NCBI GenBank assembly: GCA_015698305.1
Contig: CP048620.1
Coordinates: 2,936,001 to 3,000,000, forward strand
DNA length: 64,000 bases
Reading direction: 5' to 3'
From: Candidatus Nitrohelix vancouverensis
GTDB taxonomy: Bacteria; Nitrospinota; Nitrospinia; Nitrospinales; VA-1
Shown: positions 52,265-61,786 of the stretch, in pieces
Layout of the letters: every line of letters starts with the position of its first letter
Position numbering within the stretch: the stretch's first letter is position 1
Position numbers and translations under genes: made by a program
Notes under the pieces: model-generated
Databases searched by the model: none
What the model saw: the letters and a program-made list of their open reading frames with translations, nothing else
Told to the model about the DNA's origin: nothing

Positions 52265-52888
52265 ATGAGATTTATTTTAACCCTGCTGTTAACCCTGATG
52301 ATCCTCGTCCCAAATATCGCTTGCGCGGAAGAAAAAATTAGAGGAAATTACAAGGTGATCGGCGACCTTGAAAAATTAAAGGGCGCCAAGCAAATCGAAG
52401 TGAAGGAGTTTTTCAACTTCTCCTGCGGTCATTGCTACCGATTCCTGGCGACAGCCGAAACGCTTCACAAGAAATACAAGGACAAGCTCTACCATAAAAA
52501 GTATCCTATCTACTGGGGCAACCAGACTCCCTATCCCTCGCGCGCTTTTTATATCGCCGACGAGTTGGGAATCCAGGAAAAGTTCACACACGAATTGTTT
52601 GACACCAATTTCAAATTGAACATCAATATTTTCCAGGTAAAAGTTATCAAGTTTCTCGCCAGCGACATGGGCGTCGGCAAACAAATGCAGGAAGGGATGG
52701 AGAACCCGGCGATACAGGCAAAAGCTCAAGAGGCTCTCAACCTTGCCAAACAGTACAACGCCGATGAAACGCCCACGATCATCATCAACGACGTGTTGAA
52801 AGTCACCCCCAGTCTTTACAACGGAAGCGTTGACGAAATGACGGCGGGTCTGGATATGATTTTCGAAGACATTCTCAATCAAAAGTAA
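52265..52888 (+). CDS. DsbA-like thiol:disulfide oxidoreductase
   Basis: Periplasmic oxidoreductase with a signal peptide (LTLLLTLMILVPNIACAEE) and a thioredoxin fold. The active-site motif CGHC sits in FFNFSCGHCYRF, as in DsbA proteins with a more oxidising site. The cis-proline region is DETPTIIIND. The 207-residue length is normal. AAGGAGA lies upstream of the ATG at 52265. Adjacent to a c-type cytochrome, it may help keep heme-site cysteines in the right state, which is inference. Confidence 0.9.
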   Translation: MRFILTLLLTLMILVPNIACAEEKIRGNYKVIGDLEKLKGAKQIEVKEFFNFSCGHCYRFLATAETLHKKYKDKLYHKKYPIYWGNQTPYPSRAFYIADELGIQEKFTHELFDTNFKLNINIFQVKVIKFLASDMGVGKQMQEGMENPAIQAKAQEALNLAKQYNADETPTIIINDVLKVTPSLYNGSVDEMTAGLDMIFEDILNQK

Positions 52889-52895
52889 TTTACGG

Positions 52896-54488
52896 ATGCG
52901 CATTCCATTGAAACCGAAAATCATCGCCACGCTCATTCTCACCGCCCTGGTCGCCATTGCGGCTTCTCCGTCCGGCCCTGGGACCTACAGTCCCATGTCG
53001 CCTAAAATCGCGCATGCGGGATTTTTCAGCCAGGATCTGGAGCTGTTTGAAGAAGTTGTCGATCTGGTTTCCGACAAATACGTCTATCCTCCCGATTACA
53101 GGAAATTGTTCGAAGGGGCGTTTGAGGGCATGGTCGCCTTCGTCGACGACAAGGAACTGATCCATCAAAAAGCGGGCGCCAAAGGCATGCTCCGGTGGAA
53201 GGGACGCAACCTGCCCTACCGCCTGACCTACAATTTTAAAGACAATATGAACGCCCTCAAGAAGGCCTATTATTTTCTTGCCGAAGGCATGGACGAAAAA
53301 TCTCTGAACAGAGACCTTGAGTTTGCGGGCATCAACGGCATGATGGAAACGCTGGACCTCTATTCTCAATTCATGGATCAGAGTATGTTCGACCGATCCA
53401 TGCGCGACACGGAGGGCAAGTACGGCGGCCTGGGCATGCTGATCACCATGAAAGACAAGCGTCTCGAAGTGGTGAAGACCATGCCCAATTCACCGGCGCG
53501 GAAAGCCGGAATTCTTTCCGGCGACCTGTTTGTGAAAGCGGATGGAAGGGACGTCAAGGACACCCAGATTGAGGACCTTGCCGAAATGTTGCGCGGCTAC
53601 CCCGACACGCGCGTCTCGATTTCTCTGGAGCGACCGTCCGAGAAAAAAATTTACGATTACGAACTGACGCGAAAAACGATCGAAATCGAAAGCGTCCATT
53701 ACGAAAAACTCGCCGGGCCGGTCGGCCATATACGCATCACCAGTTTTTCAAAACAAACCGACGAGCAATTGATCGTAGCCTTGCAACAAGCGAAAAAAGA
53801 TCGGGTACGCGGCTACATACTTGATCTGCGCGACAATCCCGGCGGCCTGCTCACCCAGTCGGTGAAAGTGGCGGGACATTTTCTATCGCCCAACCGCCTG
53901 GTGGTGTACACTCAGGGAAGAACCCGCTCCAACTATCAGGAGTATCGATCAGAAATAGAAAACACGCTTCACGAAAAGCCGATCGTCGCCCTCATCAACG
54001 GCAACAGCGCCAGCGCATCCGAAATTGTCGCTGGGGCTTTGCGCGACGTGGGACTCGCTCTGGTTCTTGGCGAAACTTCCTATGGCAAGGGATCGGTTCA
54101 AACTATTTTCAGGATCAGTGAAGGCGCCGGTCTGCGTTTGACCACGTCAAAATATTACACGCCGTCGGGAATCGATATCACGGAACATGGCATCATACCG
54201 GATATTATGGTGGAGGACGATCAGTTCGAAACCGAGAAGACTGCGGATACAAACACCGAAGTGGACGCCGTATTTCAACACAAGAAATCGCCTCTCCCCG
54301 GTTACCCATCGATTCGGATGAAACTGTCCGACGTGGAAAAACTGGTTCGGAGTCGCGGCATCAAACTGGATGAAGAACACGACCCTCTTCTGGGCTTTGC
54401 TCAAATGTCGCTTGAAAACATCGTCACTGCGGACAAATTAAAAACGCTGGAGCATGCAAAAGAGCTTGCGGCGAACATCATTTATTAA
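52896..54488 (+). CDS. C-terminal processing serine protease (S41, CtpA-like)
   Basis: A 530-residue exported protease that trims or degrades periplasmic proteins from the C-terminus. It has a signal segment, a long N-terminal helical region (about 45-170, larger than in many CtpA proteins), and a PDZ domain with GGLGMLI and NSPARKAGILSGDLFVK. The catalytic serine is in NGNSASASEI and the lysine in GETSYGKGSVQT. It begins 7 nt after the DsbA-like gene. Confidence 0.93.
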   Translation: MRIPLKPKIIATLILTALVAIAASPSGPGTYSPMSPKIAHAGFFSQDLELFEEVVDLVSDKYVYPPDYRKLFEGAFEGMVAFVDDKELIHQKAGAKGMLRWKGRNLPYRLTYNFKDNMNALKKAYYFLAEGMDEKSLNRDLEFAGINGMMETLDLYSQFMDQSMFDRSMRDTEGKYGGLGMLITMKDKRLEVVKTMPNSPARKAGILSGDLFVKADGRDVKDTQIEDLAEMLRGYPDTRVSISLERPSEKKIYDYELTRKTIEIESVHYEKLAGPVGHIRITSFSKQTDEQLIVALQQAKKDRVRGYILDLRDNPGGLLTQSVKVAGHFLSPNRLVVYTQGRTRSNYQEYRSEIENTLHEKPIVALINGNSASASEIVAGALRDVGLALVLGETSYGKGSVQTIFRISEGAGLRLTTSKYYTPSGIDITEHGIIPDIMVEDDQFETEKTADTNTEVDAVFQHKKSPLPGYPSIRMKLSDVEKLVRSRGIKLDEEHDPLLGFAQMSLENIVTADKLKTLEHAKELAANIIY

Positions 54489-54499
54489 GGGAGTCAAGA

Positions 54500-54742
54500 G
54501 TGAACATCATCAACATCGATTACGACAGCAACCTTGTGGAAAGCGAATACCATAAATGGGAGATCGTTTCCAACAACGACAATAAATTCTTACTGCTTCA
54601 ACGCCAGGAAGGCGAACGCTTCGTCGCCGCTGAAGCGGACGTTAAAAAGAAACATATCTGGGAAGTTAAAGAAATCGCCTACCGCGGTCCCAATGGGGAC
54701 ACTTATTTTTACGACGAAGACAGCGGCATCATTAAACTCTGA
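54500..54742 (+). CDS. Small cytoplasmic protein, unknown
   Basis: An 80-residue protein with a GTG start preceded by AAGGGAG at six bases. No signal peptide or membrane segment. The alternation of strands (KFLLLQRQEGERFVAAEADV) suggests a small beta fold. It ends the four-gene set that begins with the cytochrome. No function can be assigned. Confidence 0.75.
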   Translation: MNIINIDYDSNLVESEYHKWEIVSNNDNKFLLLQRQEGERFVAAEADVKKKHIWEVKEIAYRGPNGDTYFYDEDSGIIKL

Positions 54743-54794
54743 GGAGGCTGACAGGTTCAGGCTTGTTTCTACGCCTGCTTGAAAAATTTACGGC

Positions 54795-55352
54795 TCAGTA
54801 GAGTTCGAGGGATTTCAGGTAGGATAATTTTTGCTTCAGCGTTTCCTTGGTATCGCCGGACAGAAAATTACCGCGCAGGTCCAGTTTCTTCAATCGGGGG
54901 AAACGATCCCGGTTCTCTGCAAACGCCAGCGCTCCCTCGTCCCGCACTTCCGCCCAATTCAGTTGCAATTCCTCCAGAACCGGGAAACCGGATGATGCGG
55001 CCACTTCAAGCGCGCCCGCGTCGCCCAGAATATTGTGGCGTAAGATCAGTTTTTTGAGTTTGGGAAATTGCGCCGAAGATAACAAGCGCGCGCCTTCTGC
55101 AGATAAATCATTATAACGCAAATCCAGTTTTTCCAGCCCGGCGATCACAGGGCTTCCTATTAAAAAGCGGACGCCCTCGTCGCCAATTTTCTTGCCGTTC
55201 AAATCAAGAAACTTTCCGTTGCGCTTCAATTGCGAATCGAAGAGCGATTGATAGTCAATCTCCTCTTTAACCGCCGCCTGAGCAAAACTGGCAACGAAAA
55301 AAACAAATGCCAGAGACAGCCAGACATAACTGAATCGCAATCGGCTAGCCAT
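54795..55352 (-). CDS. Secreted leucine-rich-repeat protein
   Basis: A 185-residue protein with a signal peptide (WLSLAFVFFVASFAQA) followed by ribonuclease-inhibitor-type leucine-rich repeats. Core units read LEKLDLRYNDLSAEGARLL and LKKLILRHNILGDAGALEV. LRR arcs bind proteins, and the partner is unknown. It overlaps the second LRR gene by 8 nt. Its product is probably periplasmic while that of its neighbour is cytoplasmic. Confidence 0.85.
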   Translation of the reverse strand: MASRLRFSYVWLSLAFVFFVASFAQAAVKEEIDYQSLFDSQLKRNGKFLDLNGKKIGDEGVRFLIGSPVIAGLEKLDLRYNDLSAEGARLLSSAQFPKLKKLILRHNILGDAGALEVAASSGFPVLEELQLNWAEVRDEGALAFAENRDRFPRLKKLDLRGNFLSGDTKETLKQKLSYLKSLELY

Positions 55353-55944
55353 TGCTCGCGCCTTCTTTCGCCATTTTCTCTTTGTATTTTTTCAGATCTT
55401 CCAGACTGTTGATCACGACTTCATCATCGTCGTCGTCTTCCGCATCATCCTCATAAATAAAATCTTCGATATCGTCGAGATGCAAATGGCACAGGCGCGC
55501 ATTACATTTAGCGGCCTTGAGCGCGTCGACTCCGTCGCGGCGTATCCGGTTCCCGGTCAAATACAAATGCTTCAACTTGACCAGCGTTTCAGACTCTGCC
55601 AGAGCGATGGCTCCGTCGTCTTCCACCAGGTTGCCGTAGAGCGACAATTTCCTCAATTTCCCAAAATAGGGAGATTCCGCGATCGCCTTGACGCCGTCGT
55701 CGCCGATCACATTGCCGTAAATATCCAGCTCTGTCAGATTTTTAAAAAACTCTGAGTTGGCGATTGCGATGATGCCTTCGTCGCCAATATTGTTATTGGG
55801 CAGACTGAGACGTTTTAATTTTCTCAGGGCTTTGGAATTGGAAACCGCGACCGCTCCCTTGTCTCCGAGTTTCTGATTGCTCAGATCCAGGGTTTTTTTA
55901 TCAGCCGTCAGAAATTGTTTGATCAAATATTCAACGCTGGCCAC
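55345..55944 (-). CDS. Cytoplasmic leucine-rich-repeat protein
   Basis: A 199-residue protein without a signal peptide, made of about five ribonuclease-inhibitor-type repeats (LKRLSLPNNNIGDEGIIAI, LTELDIYGNVIGDDGVKAI) and an acidic C-terminus (DDAEDDDDDE). The stop overlaps the start of the secreted LRR gene, so the two are expressed together. Sequence similarity marks them as paralogues. Confidence 0.84.
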   Translation of the reverse strand: MASVEYLIKQFLTADKKTLDLSNQKLGDKGAVAVSNSKALRKLKRLSLPNNNIGDEGIIAIANSEFFKNLTELDIYGNVIGDDGVKAIAESPYFGKLRKLSLYGNLVEDDGAIALAESETLVKLKHLYLTGNRIRRDGVDALKAAKCNARLCHLHLDDIEDFIYEDDAEDDDDDEVVINSLEDLKKYKEKMAKEGASNG

Positions 55945-56049
55945 ACGATTCTCCAGTCAGATAGGTTTCTCAGATTGCTCTCTTTAGATTGCTTGACTGA
56001 TTATATCACATTCTTTAATGCGAACCGTCGAAGGAATCAACTGGAGTTT

Positions 56050-57396
56050 TCAGGCCCAGGCGAAACGAACCAGAAACGCCGCCGCAATCGCGTAAAGGCC
56101 CCAGTGACACTCTCTGCCCTTGCCGCCCAGCAATTGAATTAAAGGATAGCTGATAAAACCCAGCGCCATGCCGTCGGCGATGCTGTAGGTGAAGGGGATG
56201 CCGCAAATGATGAGATAGGCCGGAAGCGCCTCGTCCCAGGCGCTCCAATTGATCTTCACGCACTGGGAAACCATCATGCAACCGACGATGATAAGTACCG
56301 GCGCTGTGATGGGGTACAGGGTCAGGTCTCCCTGACGATAACCGCCGCCGATCATTTCCGCTATCGGGAAAAACCAGAGCGAGAATAAAAATAACAGGCC
56401 GGCGACAACGCTGGTCAGTCCCGTCCGCCCTCCCTCCGCCACTCCGGCGGAACTTTCGATATAACAGACCACCGTCGAGACGCCAGCGCTCGCTCCAAAA
56501 GTCGTCGCCACGGCGTCCGGGAGCAAGGCTCTCTGCGCCCGGGGCAACTTGCCGTCTTTAATGAAGCCGCCCTGTTGCCCCACGCCCACCAGGGTGCCCG
56601 CCGTATCGAAAATATCGACAAACACGAACACCGCGATGATGGTGACGATGCCCAGGTCGAAAGCCGCCCCAAGTTCCATCTTCATCCAGGTCCCGCCGAT
56701 CCCCGGCGGCGACGAGATGATCCCCTTGAATTCGGCAAGGCCGAGAGGAACCGCCAGAGCCGTCAAAACCAGCAATCCAATCAATATCGCGCCCGGCGTT
56801 TTGCGATACAACAAAGCCCCCATCAGCGTCACTCCAAACAGGGTGAAGAGCGCTGGCAGGTCGCGAAGATCACCCATCTGCACCAGCGCATCGGGATGAT
56901 CCACGACCAATCCCCCTTGCGTCATGCCGATGAATGCGATGAACAAACCGATCCCGACAGCGATGCCGCATTTCATGGCATTTGGGATCAAGACGATGAT
57001 TGCCTCGCGAACCCGAAGAAGCGTCAGGATGATGAGCAGAATCCCGGATATGAAAACCGCTCCCAATGCGGTTTCCCAAGGAATCCCCTGGCCGATGACG
57101 ACGGTGTAGGTGAAGTAAAAATTGATGCCCATTCCCGGCGCCAGCAGGATCGGGTAATTCGCCAACAAGCCCATGAGCAGGCAACCGAGCGCGGAGGCCA
57201 GACAGGTTGCGGTCATCACCGAACCAAAATCCATTCCTGCTTGCGACAAAACGGCAGGCTGAACAAAAATGATGTAGGAGGCGGTGATGAACGAGGTCAA
57301 TCCGGCGCGGATTTCGGTTCCAACATTCGTACCGTTTTCTTCCAGCGCAAACCAGCGCTTCAATCGGGTTTCAATGACTTGGGGAATCGCAATCAT
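56050..57396 (-). CDS. Purine permease (AzgA/NCS2-type)
   Basis: A 448-residue, multi-span transporter for adenine, guanine or hypoxanthine. Typical motifs are AGLTSFITASYIIFVQP, LLAPGMGINFYFTY, and FVDIFDTAGTLVGVG. The family is AzgA-like on these motifs. It follows the CCA enzyme gene after 54 nt on the same strand. Exact substrate is not readable. Confidence 0.9.
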   Translation of the reverse strand: MIAIPQVIETRLKRWFALEENGTNVGTEIRAGLTSFITASYIIFVQPAVLSQAGMDFGSVMTATCLASALGCLLMGLLANYPILLAPGMGINFYFTYTVVIGQGIPWETALGAVFISGILLIILTLLRVREAIIVLIPNAMKCGIAVGIGLFIAFIGMTQGGLVVDHPDALVQMGDLRDLPALFTLFGVTLMGALLYRKTPGAILIGLLVLTALAVPLGLAEFKGIISSPPGIGGTWMKMELGAAFDLGIVTIIAVFVFVDIFDTAGTLVGVGQQGGFIKDGKLPRAQRALLPDAVATTFGASAGVSTVVCYIESSAGVAEGGRTGLTSVVAGLLFLFSLWFFPIAEMIGGGYRQGDLTLYPITAPVLIIVGCMMVSQCVKINWSAWDEALPAYLIICGIPFTYSIADGMALGFISYPLIQLLGGKGRECHWGLYAIAAAFLVRFAWA

Positions 57397-57450
57397 CGGT
57401 TGGGATCAGGCCGGGCTGGCGGTAAAGCGAAGGTTTGCAAGGACATGTTT

Positions 57451-58707
57451 TCAGGATGACAAATAATGTTCCCGCACCCAGCGGGCTTCATCTTCCCGGC
57501 TGTTGACAACGCCTTCGAAGCGGGCGCGGCGCAAGCCCTTTAAAATTGCCGCAAAAACGGGTCCAGCGGCAACGCCCATGAGAGCGAGATCGTTGCCGGT
57601 CAATTCGATTCGCGCCCGGCTCCGGTTTTTGCAATACGCGCCATACCATGCAAAAACGCGGTTGTCGTTGAACCGGGCAAACACGCAAGCCAGCGCTTCC
57701 GGAGAAAGCGCGTCGAAAACCTGGTGGATGTCCCAATCGCTCAAAGCAGAAGCGTCTTGAAGGCGACCGAGGCGCTCTTCGATGGTATGACTGTCTGCGC
57801 TCAATCGGTTTTTCAATTGCCGATTCCATTGCAATCGCCCGGCAATTTCCTTGAGCGTTTCTTCGCTGAGGTGAGAGGTCAACGCCAGAAGATAAAGATA
57901 GGGAAAGTCGACTACACTGCCTTCATCCAGACAGGAGCCGACGCGGCCTAAAGCCTCCCAGCCGGTTTCGCTGTCCGTGATTTCAGAAGCAAGATAAGCG
58001 ATCAAGCCTTCCTTGCGAAACAGATGCAGGCATCCGACGGCGTTGTCTTCAGTAAACGCCAGTTTGAATTCATTCCAAAAACGCACTCCGCTCAACTGCC
58101 CTGGCATTTTCTGCTCCAGCGCGTCGCGCATCCAGCCTTCGCTGTCTGGTTCCCAACGAAAATTCAATCGATTCTGAAAACGAAGACCTCGCAAGATTCG
58201 GCAGGGATCGTCCCGGAAACTTTGCGCGTGATGCGCGCGAATCAAGCCTCGTTTTAAATCCTCTTCGGCGCCGCTTAGCGCAATCAATTCGTAAGCACTT
58301 ACTCCATTGATCGGCAGAGCCATGCTATTGATGGTGAAATCCCTGCGCAGTAAATCCTCTTCCAGAGTCCCCCGAGCCACATCCGGCAGAGCGGCGGGCT
58401 TCGTGTAGGTCTCTTTGCGGCAAGTCGCGAAATCCAGGCGAAACCCATCCATCAACTCCAGCGCCACCGTGCCAAACTGCGATTCAGCCGAAGCGGTGAC
58501 TTTATAGATTTTTGCCGTTTGTTGAGCCAGATCCACAGCGGAACCTTCGACCATCAGGTCAATATCCATCACGCTCTTTCCCAACAGCAGATCGCGCACA
58601 AAGCCGCCGACCACATAAACCCGCACATCCATTGCGTCGGCAAGCGAGCCGATCCGCTGAAACAGGTCCAGGGGTTTCGGTCCAAGTTGTGGCTTGAGAT
58701 TCGTCAT
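57451..58707 (-). CDS. tRNA nucleotidyltransferase/poly(A) polymerase family protein
   Basis: A 418-residue nucleotidyltransferase of the class II CCA-adding family. The head domain shows VYVVGGFVRDLLLGK and DIDLMVEG with the catalytic aspartates, then RRDFTINSMAL and DDPCRILRGLRFQNRLNF. The C-terminal half is divergent, and a standard HD domain is not obvious. CCA addition, A-addition or poly(A) activity cannot be separated from this. It is followed by a purine permease gene. Confidence 0.82.
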   Translation of the reverse strand: MTNLKPQLGPKPLDLFQRIGSLADAMDVRVYVVGGFVRDLLLGKSVMDIDLMVEGSAVDLAQQTAKIYKVTASAESQFGTVALELMDGFRLDFATCRKETYTKPAALPDVARGTLEEDLLRRDFTINSMALPINGVSAYELIALSGAEEDLKRGLIRAHHAQSFRDDPCRILRGLRFQNRLNFRWEPDSEGWMRDALEQKMPGQLSGVRFWNEFKLAFTEDNAVGCLHLFRKEGLIAYLASEITDSETGWEALGRVGSCLDEGSVVDFPYLYLLALTSHLSEETLKEIAGRLQWNRQLKNRLSADSHTIEERLGRLQDASALSDWDIHQVFDALSPEALACVFARFNDNRVFAWYGAYCKNRSRARIELTGNDLALMGVAAGPVFAAILKGLRRARFEGVVNSREDEARWVREHYLSS

Positions 58708-58733
58708 GAAGCTCGCAATGACACGAGGGACGA

Positions 58734-59273
58734 TCAGTCCACTCGATCGAGTTTTAGGGAGGGATTCAAAATTTGCAAATTCGCCGTGAATTTTTCAAGG
58801 GTCGGCAGGGTGCAAATGCGATTGTCGCAGGCTCTGTATTCGATAGAACCCAGCAGGGGGTAGCGCCCTTCCGCCATATTACGCGGCACCCAGTAATGTC
58901 TTCGAAATTCAATCAGGTTTTTATGGGTTTTGACGACGCGACCGAGCGCGCCGTCGAGCATGATCTCTGGAGAAGGTTCTCTCCAGTTGCCTTGCGGGAG
59001 AAACCTCGAGTCGAAAATTTCGATACGCGTGGAGAATTCCTTCTCCCCTGGCGATGATTCCAGAGAATAGATATGCCAGCCTTCATCCATTTCGAGCCAG
59101 ATGCGCAGTTCGAACAAATCGCCCGGAACGGCCTTGTTGGGGTCCGCCATGGCATCGACATGAACATGGTTTTCTTTTGAACCCCGACCAAAATCTTTGG
59201 CAGGGTCAAAAGCAAAGGCCTCCACGTTCCAACTGAACAGGAAAATGAGAAAAGCGATTCGGGTAGCCGCCAT
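58734..59273 (-). CDS. Exported DsbD N-terminal-domain-like protein
   Basis: A protein of about 179 residues with a signal segment (AFLIFLFSWNVEAFA) and a beta-sandwich of the DsbD alpha type. DEGWHIYSL and YRACDNRICTLPTLEKF place the two redox cysteines (C-x4-C). In full DsbD this domain passes electrons to DsbC; here it stands alone. The upstream gene stop overlaps a GTG alternative start at 59282, and GGTGAG precedes the ATG at 59273, which I prefer. Confidence 0.72.
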   Translation of the reverse strand: MAATRIAFLIFLFSWNVEAFAFDPAKDFGRGSKENHVHVDAMADPNKAVPGDLFELRIWLEMDEGWHIYSLESSPGEKEFSTRIEIFDSRFLPQGNWREPSPEIMLDGALGRVVKTHKNLIEFRRHYWVPRNMAEGRYPLLGSIEYRACDNRICTLPTLEKFTANLQILNPSLKLDRVD

Positions 59274-59278
59274 GAAAC

Positions 59279-60376
59279 TCACCGATTGAGCTTGGCTTCG
59301 GAATTGATCTGGGAAAGGAATTTATCAATAGAGGTAGAGAACCTCTCTTCAGACACCGCGCCGGAAAACATTTCGCCCGTCACGGTGTTTGCTTTCTTAT
59401 CGTAGATGCCTAGAATGAAGGTCGGTGTGCCTTGAATGCCGATACTACGGCCATCGTTGATGTCCTTTTCGACCTTGCTTTTATACTTGCCGCTCATCCA
59501 GCATTGCTTGAATTCGTTGATGCGCTTCACACCCACCTGCTTGGCAAGATCCGGCACTCGATTGAGGTCCGAAGCCATCGAATTTTTATCATAAAAGGCG
59601 GTTTGCAGTTCCCAGAATTTTCCCTGATCGCGCGCACATTCCGCCGCTTCAGCCAAAGATTTCGCTTCTTTATGAAAGGGTAAGGGAAAATGCCGGTAAC
59701 CGAACTGCACGTCGCTCGCGTAACGTTCGCGCAATTTATTCAGCGTTTCCTGCACACGCTTGCAAAACGGGCATTGAAAATCCGAATATTCCAGAACGAA
59801 GACCTTGCGATAGACCGAATCATTTTCCTCAAACCACAGATTCGCATTGCCAAGCTCAACCACCAAATGAAAGTCGGAGGGAGGGGTCAGGTGAACCTTG
59901 ATCCATCCCTTCTCCACAGCCCGGTCGTATTGCAGGTCGACAAACTGACTTTTATATACATTCTCCAGATAGTCTCGAACCTCGTCCCGCATGGTTTCAA
60001 TACTGCCTAATTCCTTCACGCCCGGCGTGTTGAGATAGAATTTTTTAATATCTTCTTCAGTGACGCTCGGAACCCTGGCGGCGCTGATTTCCGGCCGCTT
60101 TTCAGCCAGCTTCTCGAGCGCCTTGCTTTTCAGAGCAGACAATTGCATGCGGTATAGTTGCTCCATGGACTCATGCATCTGCGCGGATTTGATCGCATCC
60201 ATGCGGATGACTTCGCCGTCCACTTCGGCGATCATCGGATTGCTTTCAAACTGAGGAGGCTTTGGAGGGTCCGCAAGAACCGTCTCCGGTGAAAAACAAA
60301 TTCCCATCAAAAAACATGCTGTCAGGGAACGGATCGTAACGCGCATTGAACTGGGTAGGGCTGTCGGATTAATCAT
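59279..60376 (-). CDS. Exported SurA-like helical domain plus DsbA-type thioredoxin fold
   Basis: A 365-residue exported protein. The signal segment ends near VLADPPK. Residues about 45-150 are a helical chaperone-like region (IAEVDGEVIRMDAIKS and VTEEDIKKFYLNTPGV) as in SurA/PpiC N-terminal domains. Residues about 180-355 are a thioredoxin fold with the active site in DFQCPFCKRVQETL and the cis-proline IQGTPTFILGI. Its stop overlaps the DsbD-N-like gene. It probably acts on periplasmic disulfides. Confidence 0.83.
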   Translation of the reverse strand: MINPTALPSSMRVTIRSLTACFLMGICFSPETVLADPPKPPQFESNPMIAEVDGEVIRMDAIKSAQMHESMEQLYRMQLSALKSKALEKLAEKRPEISAARVPSVTEEDIKKFYLNTPGVKELGSIETMRDEVRDYLENVYKSQFVDLQYDRAVEKGWIKVHLTPPSDFHLVVELGNANLWFEENDSVYRKVFVLEYSDFQCPFCKRVQETLNKLRERYASDVQFGYRHFPLPFHKEAKSLAEAAECARDQGKFWELQTAFYDKNSMASDLNRVPDLAKQVGVKRINEFKQCWMSGKYKSKVEKDINDGRSIGIQGTPTFILGIYDKKANTVTGEMFSGAVSEERFSTSIDKFLSQINSEAKLNR

Positions 60377-60550
60377 GGGAATAAAGGACCTGGAGAACCA
60401 TTTCGGGGAATAAGCTGGTTAATACCTACCTACATTATCTCTCAGGATCGGGGCAAAGCGCAAATGAATGTTGATGGTGAATCAACAAGGAAACTCGATG
60501 CAATTTCACCTCGCATCAAGCTGTTTTGACGTTTGCCCCCACCCTGGTCC

Positions 60551-61456
60551 TCAACTCGATTTCAACGACTCTTCCGGGTTGAGAAATTTATGACAATTTT
60601 CCGCCAGCGTCATGAACGCTTTAGCCGCTACGGAATCCGGCTTGGACTCGATCACTGGATCGCCGGTGTCCGACTGAATCGTGATATCAAGATCCAGAGG
60701 GATGCTTCCAAGATAAGGCAGGGCCAGTTCTTCCGCCAGTTTTTTGCCGCCGCCTTTTCTGAACACGTCGATATCCTTGGCGCAGTGCGGACAGGACATC
60801 GTACTCATGTTCTCAATCACGCCCACAATCGGCACGTTACTGTCGCGGGCAAAAGAAATCATTTTCCTAGCGTCCAGCAAGGCCAGATCCTGAGGCGTCG
60901 TCACGACAACGCAACCGTCGACTTCGCCGATGAAATCAATGATCGTGATCTGTTCGTTGCCAGTGCCGGGAGGCAGATCGAACAGCAGGTAATCCAGCTC
61001 GCCCCAGTTGATATTGCCGAGCAGTTCAATGATGAAGTCATATTTCACCGCGTCGCGCCAGGCTATATGCATGTTCGGATCTTCAATCAGAAAACCCAGC
61101 GAAGCCACCTTCAGTCCACTCTTGGTTTCATAAGGGTCGATGCCCTCGTCCGTGGAGCGCAAACGAACCGATTCGATATTCAAGAGTTTGGGGATGTTTG
61201 GGCCATGCAGGTCCGCATCAGCCAAACCCACTTTTTTGCCGCTTGCCGCAAGCGCGAGCGCCAAATTGGTCGTTACCGTACTTTTCCCGACTCCACCTTT
61301 ATTACTGCCAACGATCAATTTGAATTTAATATCGCCCATTCGCTTGTTGACCAGCCAGCGATTGTGCTCGTTTTTATCCGCCTTACAATCCGTATCGTTG
61401 TTGAACTCGCACATTTCGCACGTGTGAAGAAGTCTACATTCCCCGGTAACCGCCAT
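60551..61456 (-). CDS. Mrp/NBP35-type P-loop ATPase
   Basis: Scaffold or carrier of iron-sulfur clusters. The protein has 301 residues. It starts with a cysteine-containing segment (CRLLHTCEMCEFNNDTDC) and then the deviant P-loop GSNKGGVGKSTVTTNLA. Walker B-like DLPPGTGNEQ and the cluster-binding CPHC near residue 215 follow. The start is ATG with GGAGG five bases upstream (61462-61466). It could supply clusters to the iron-sulfur proteins in the window, which is inference. Confidence 0.92.
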   Translation of the reverse strand: MAVTGECRLLHTCEMCEFNNDTDCKADKNEHNRWLVNKRMGDIKFKLIVGSNKGGVGKSTVTTNLALALAASGKKVGLADADLHGPNIPKLLNIESVRLRSTDEGIDPYETKSGLKVASLGFLIEDPNMHIAWRDAVKYDFIIELLGNINWGELDYLLFDLPPGTGNEQITIIDFIGEVDGCVVVTTPQDLALLDARKMISFARDSNVPIVGVIENMSTMSCPHCAKDIDVFRKGGGKKLAEELALPYLGSIPLDLDITIQSDTGDPVIESKPDSVAAKAFMTLAENCHKFLNPEESLKSS

Positions 61457-61786
61457 CAAACCCTCCAAGATCTATAAGTCGCATTAATCTAAAGACTATC
61501 CGCATGTCGTCCCGTCCAAGCAATTCCACGACAAGGCAGAAATCTATTTAAGAGCTATCATTTAAACATAATGATTTAAGGTTATTTAACCATATTTCCC
61601 TTGTCAAGGGAAATGAACTTATCCATTTCGTCATAAATAAATTCCACAAAAAACTTTAAAAACTCGAAACTTTTCTTGTAGGATATAATCTTACGAATTT
61701 GAATGATTTGTATTAGGCGCTCATGTTGTTTCAATGACTTTGTTTTAGCTTCACCCATCATTATTTTTATCTAAAGGAGTTAGTAA
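61457..61786. other. 330-bp intergenic region with an inverted repeat
   Basis: It separates the Mrp-type gene (minus) from the DUF4399 gene (plus). A perfect 9-bp repeat ATTTCCCTT/AAGGGAAAT lies at 61594-61614, and TATAAT at 61684-61689, without a matching -35. AAAGGAG precedes the next ATG. No gene or RNA is evident. Confidence 0.6.
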
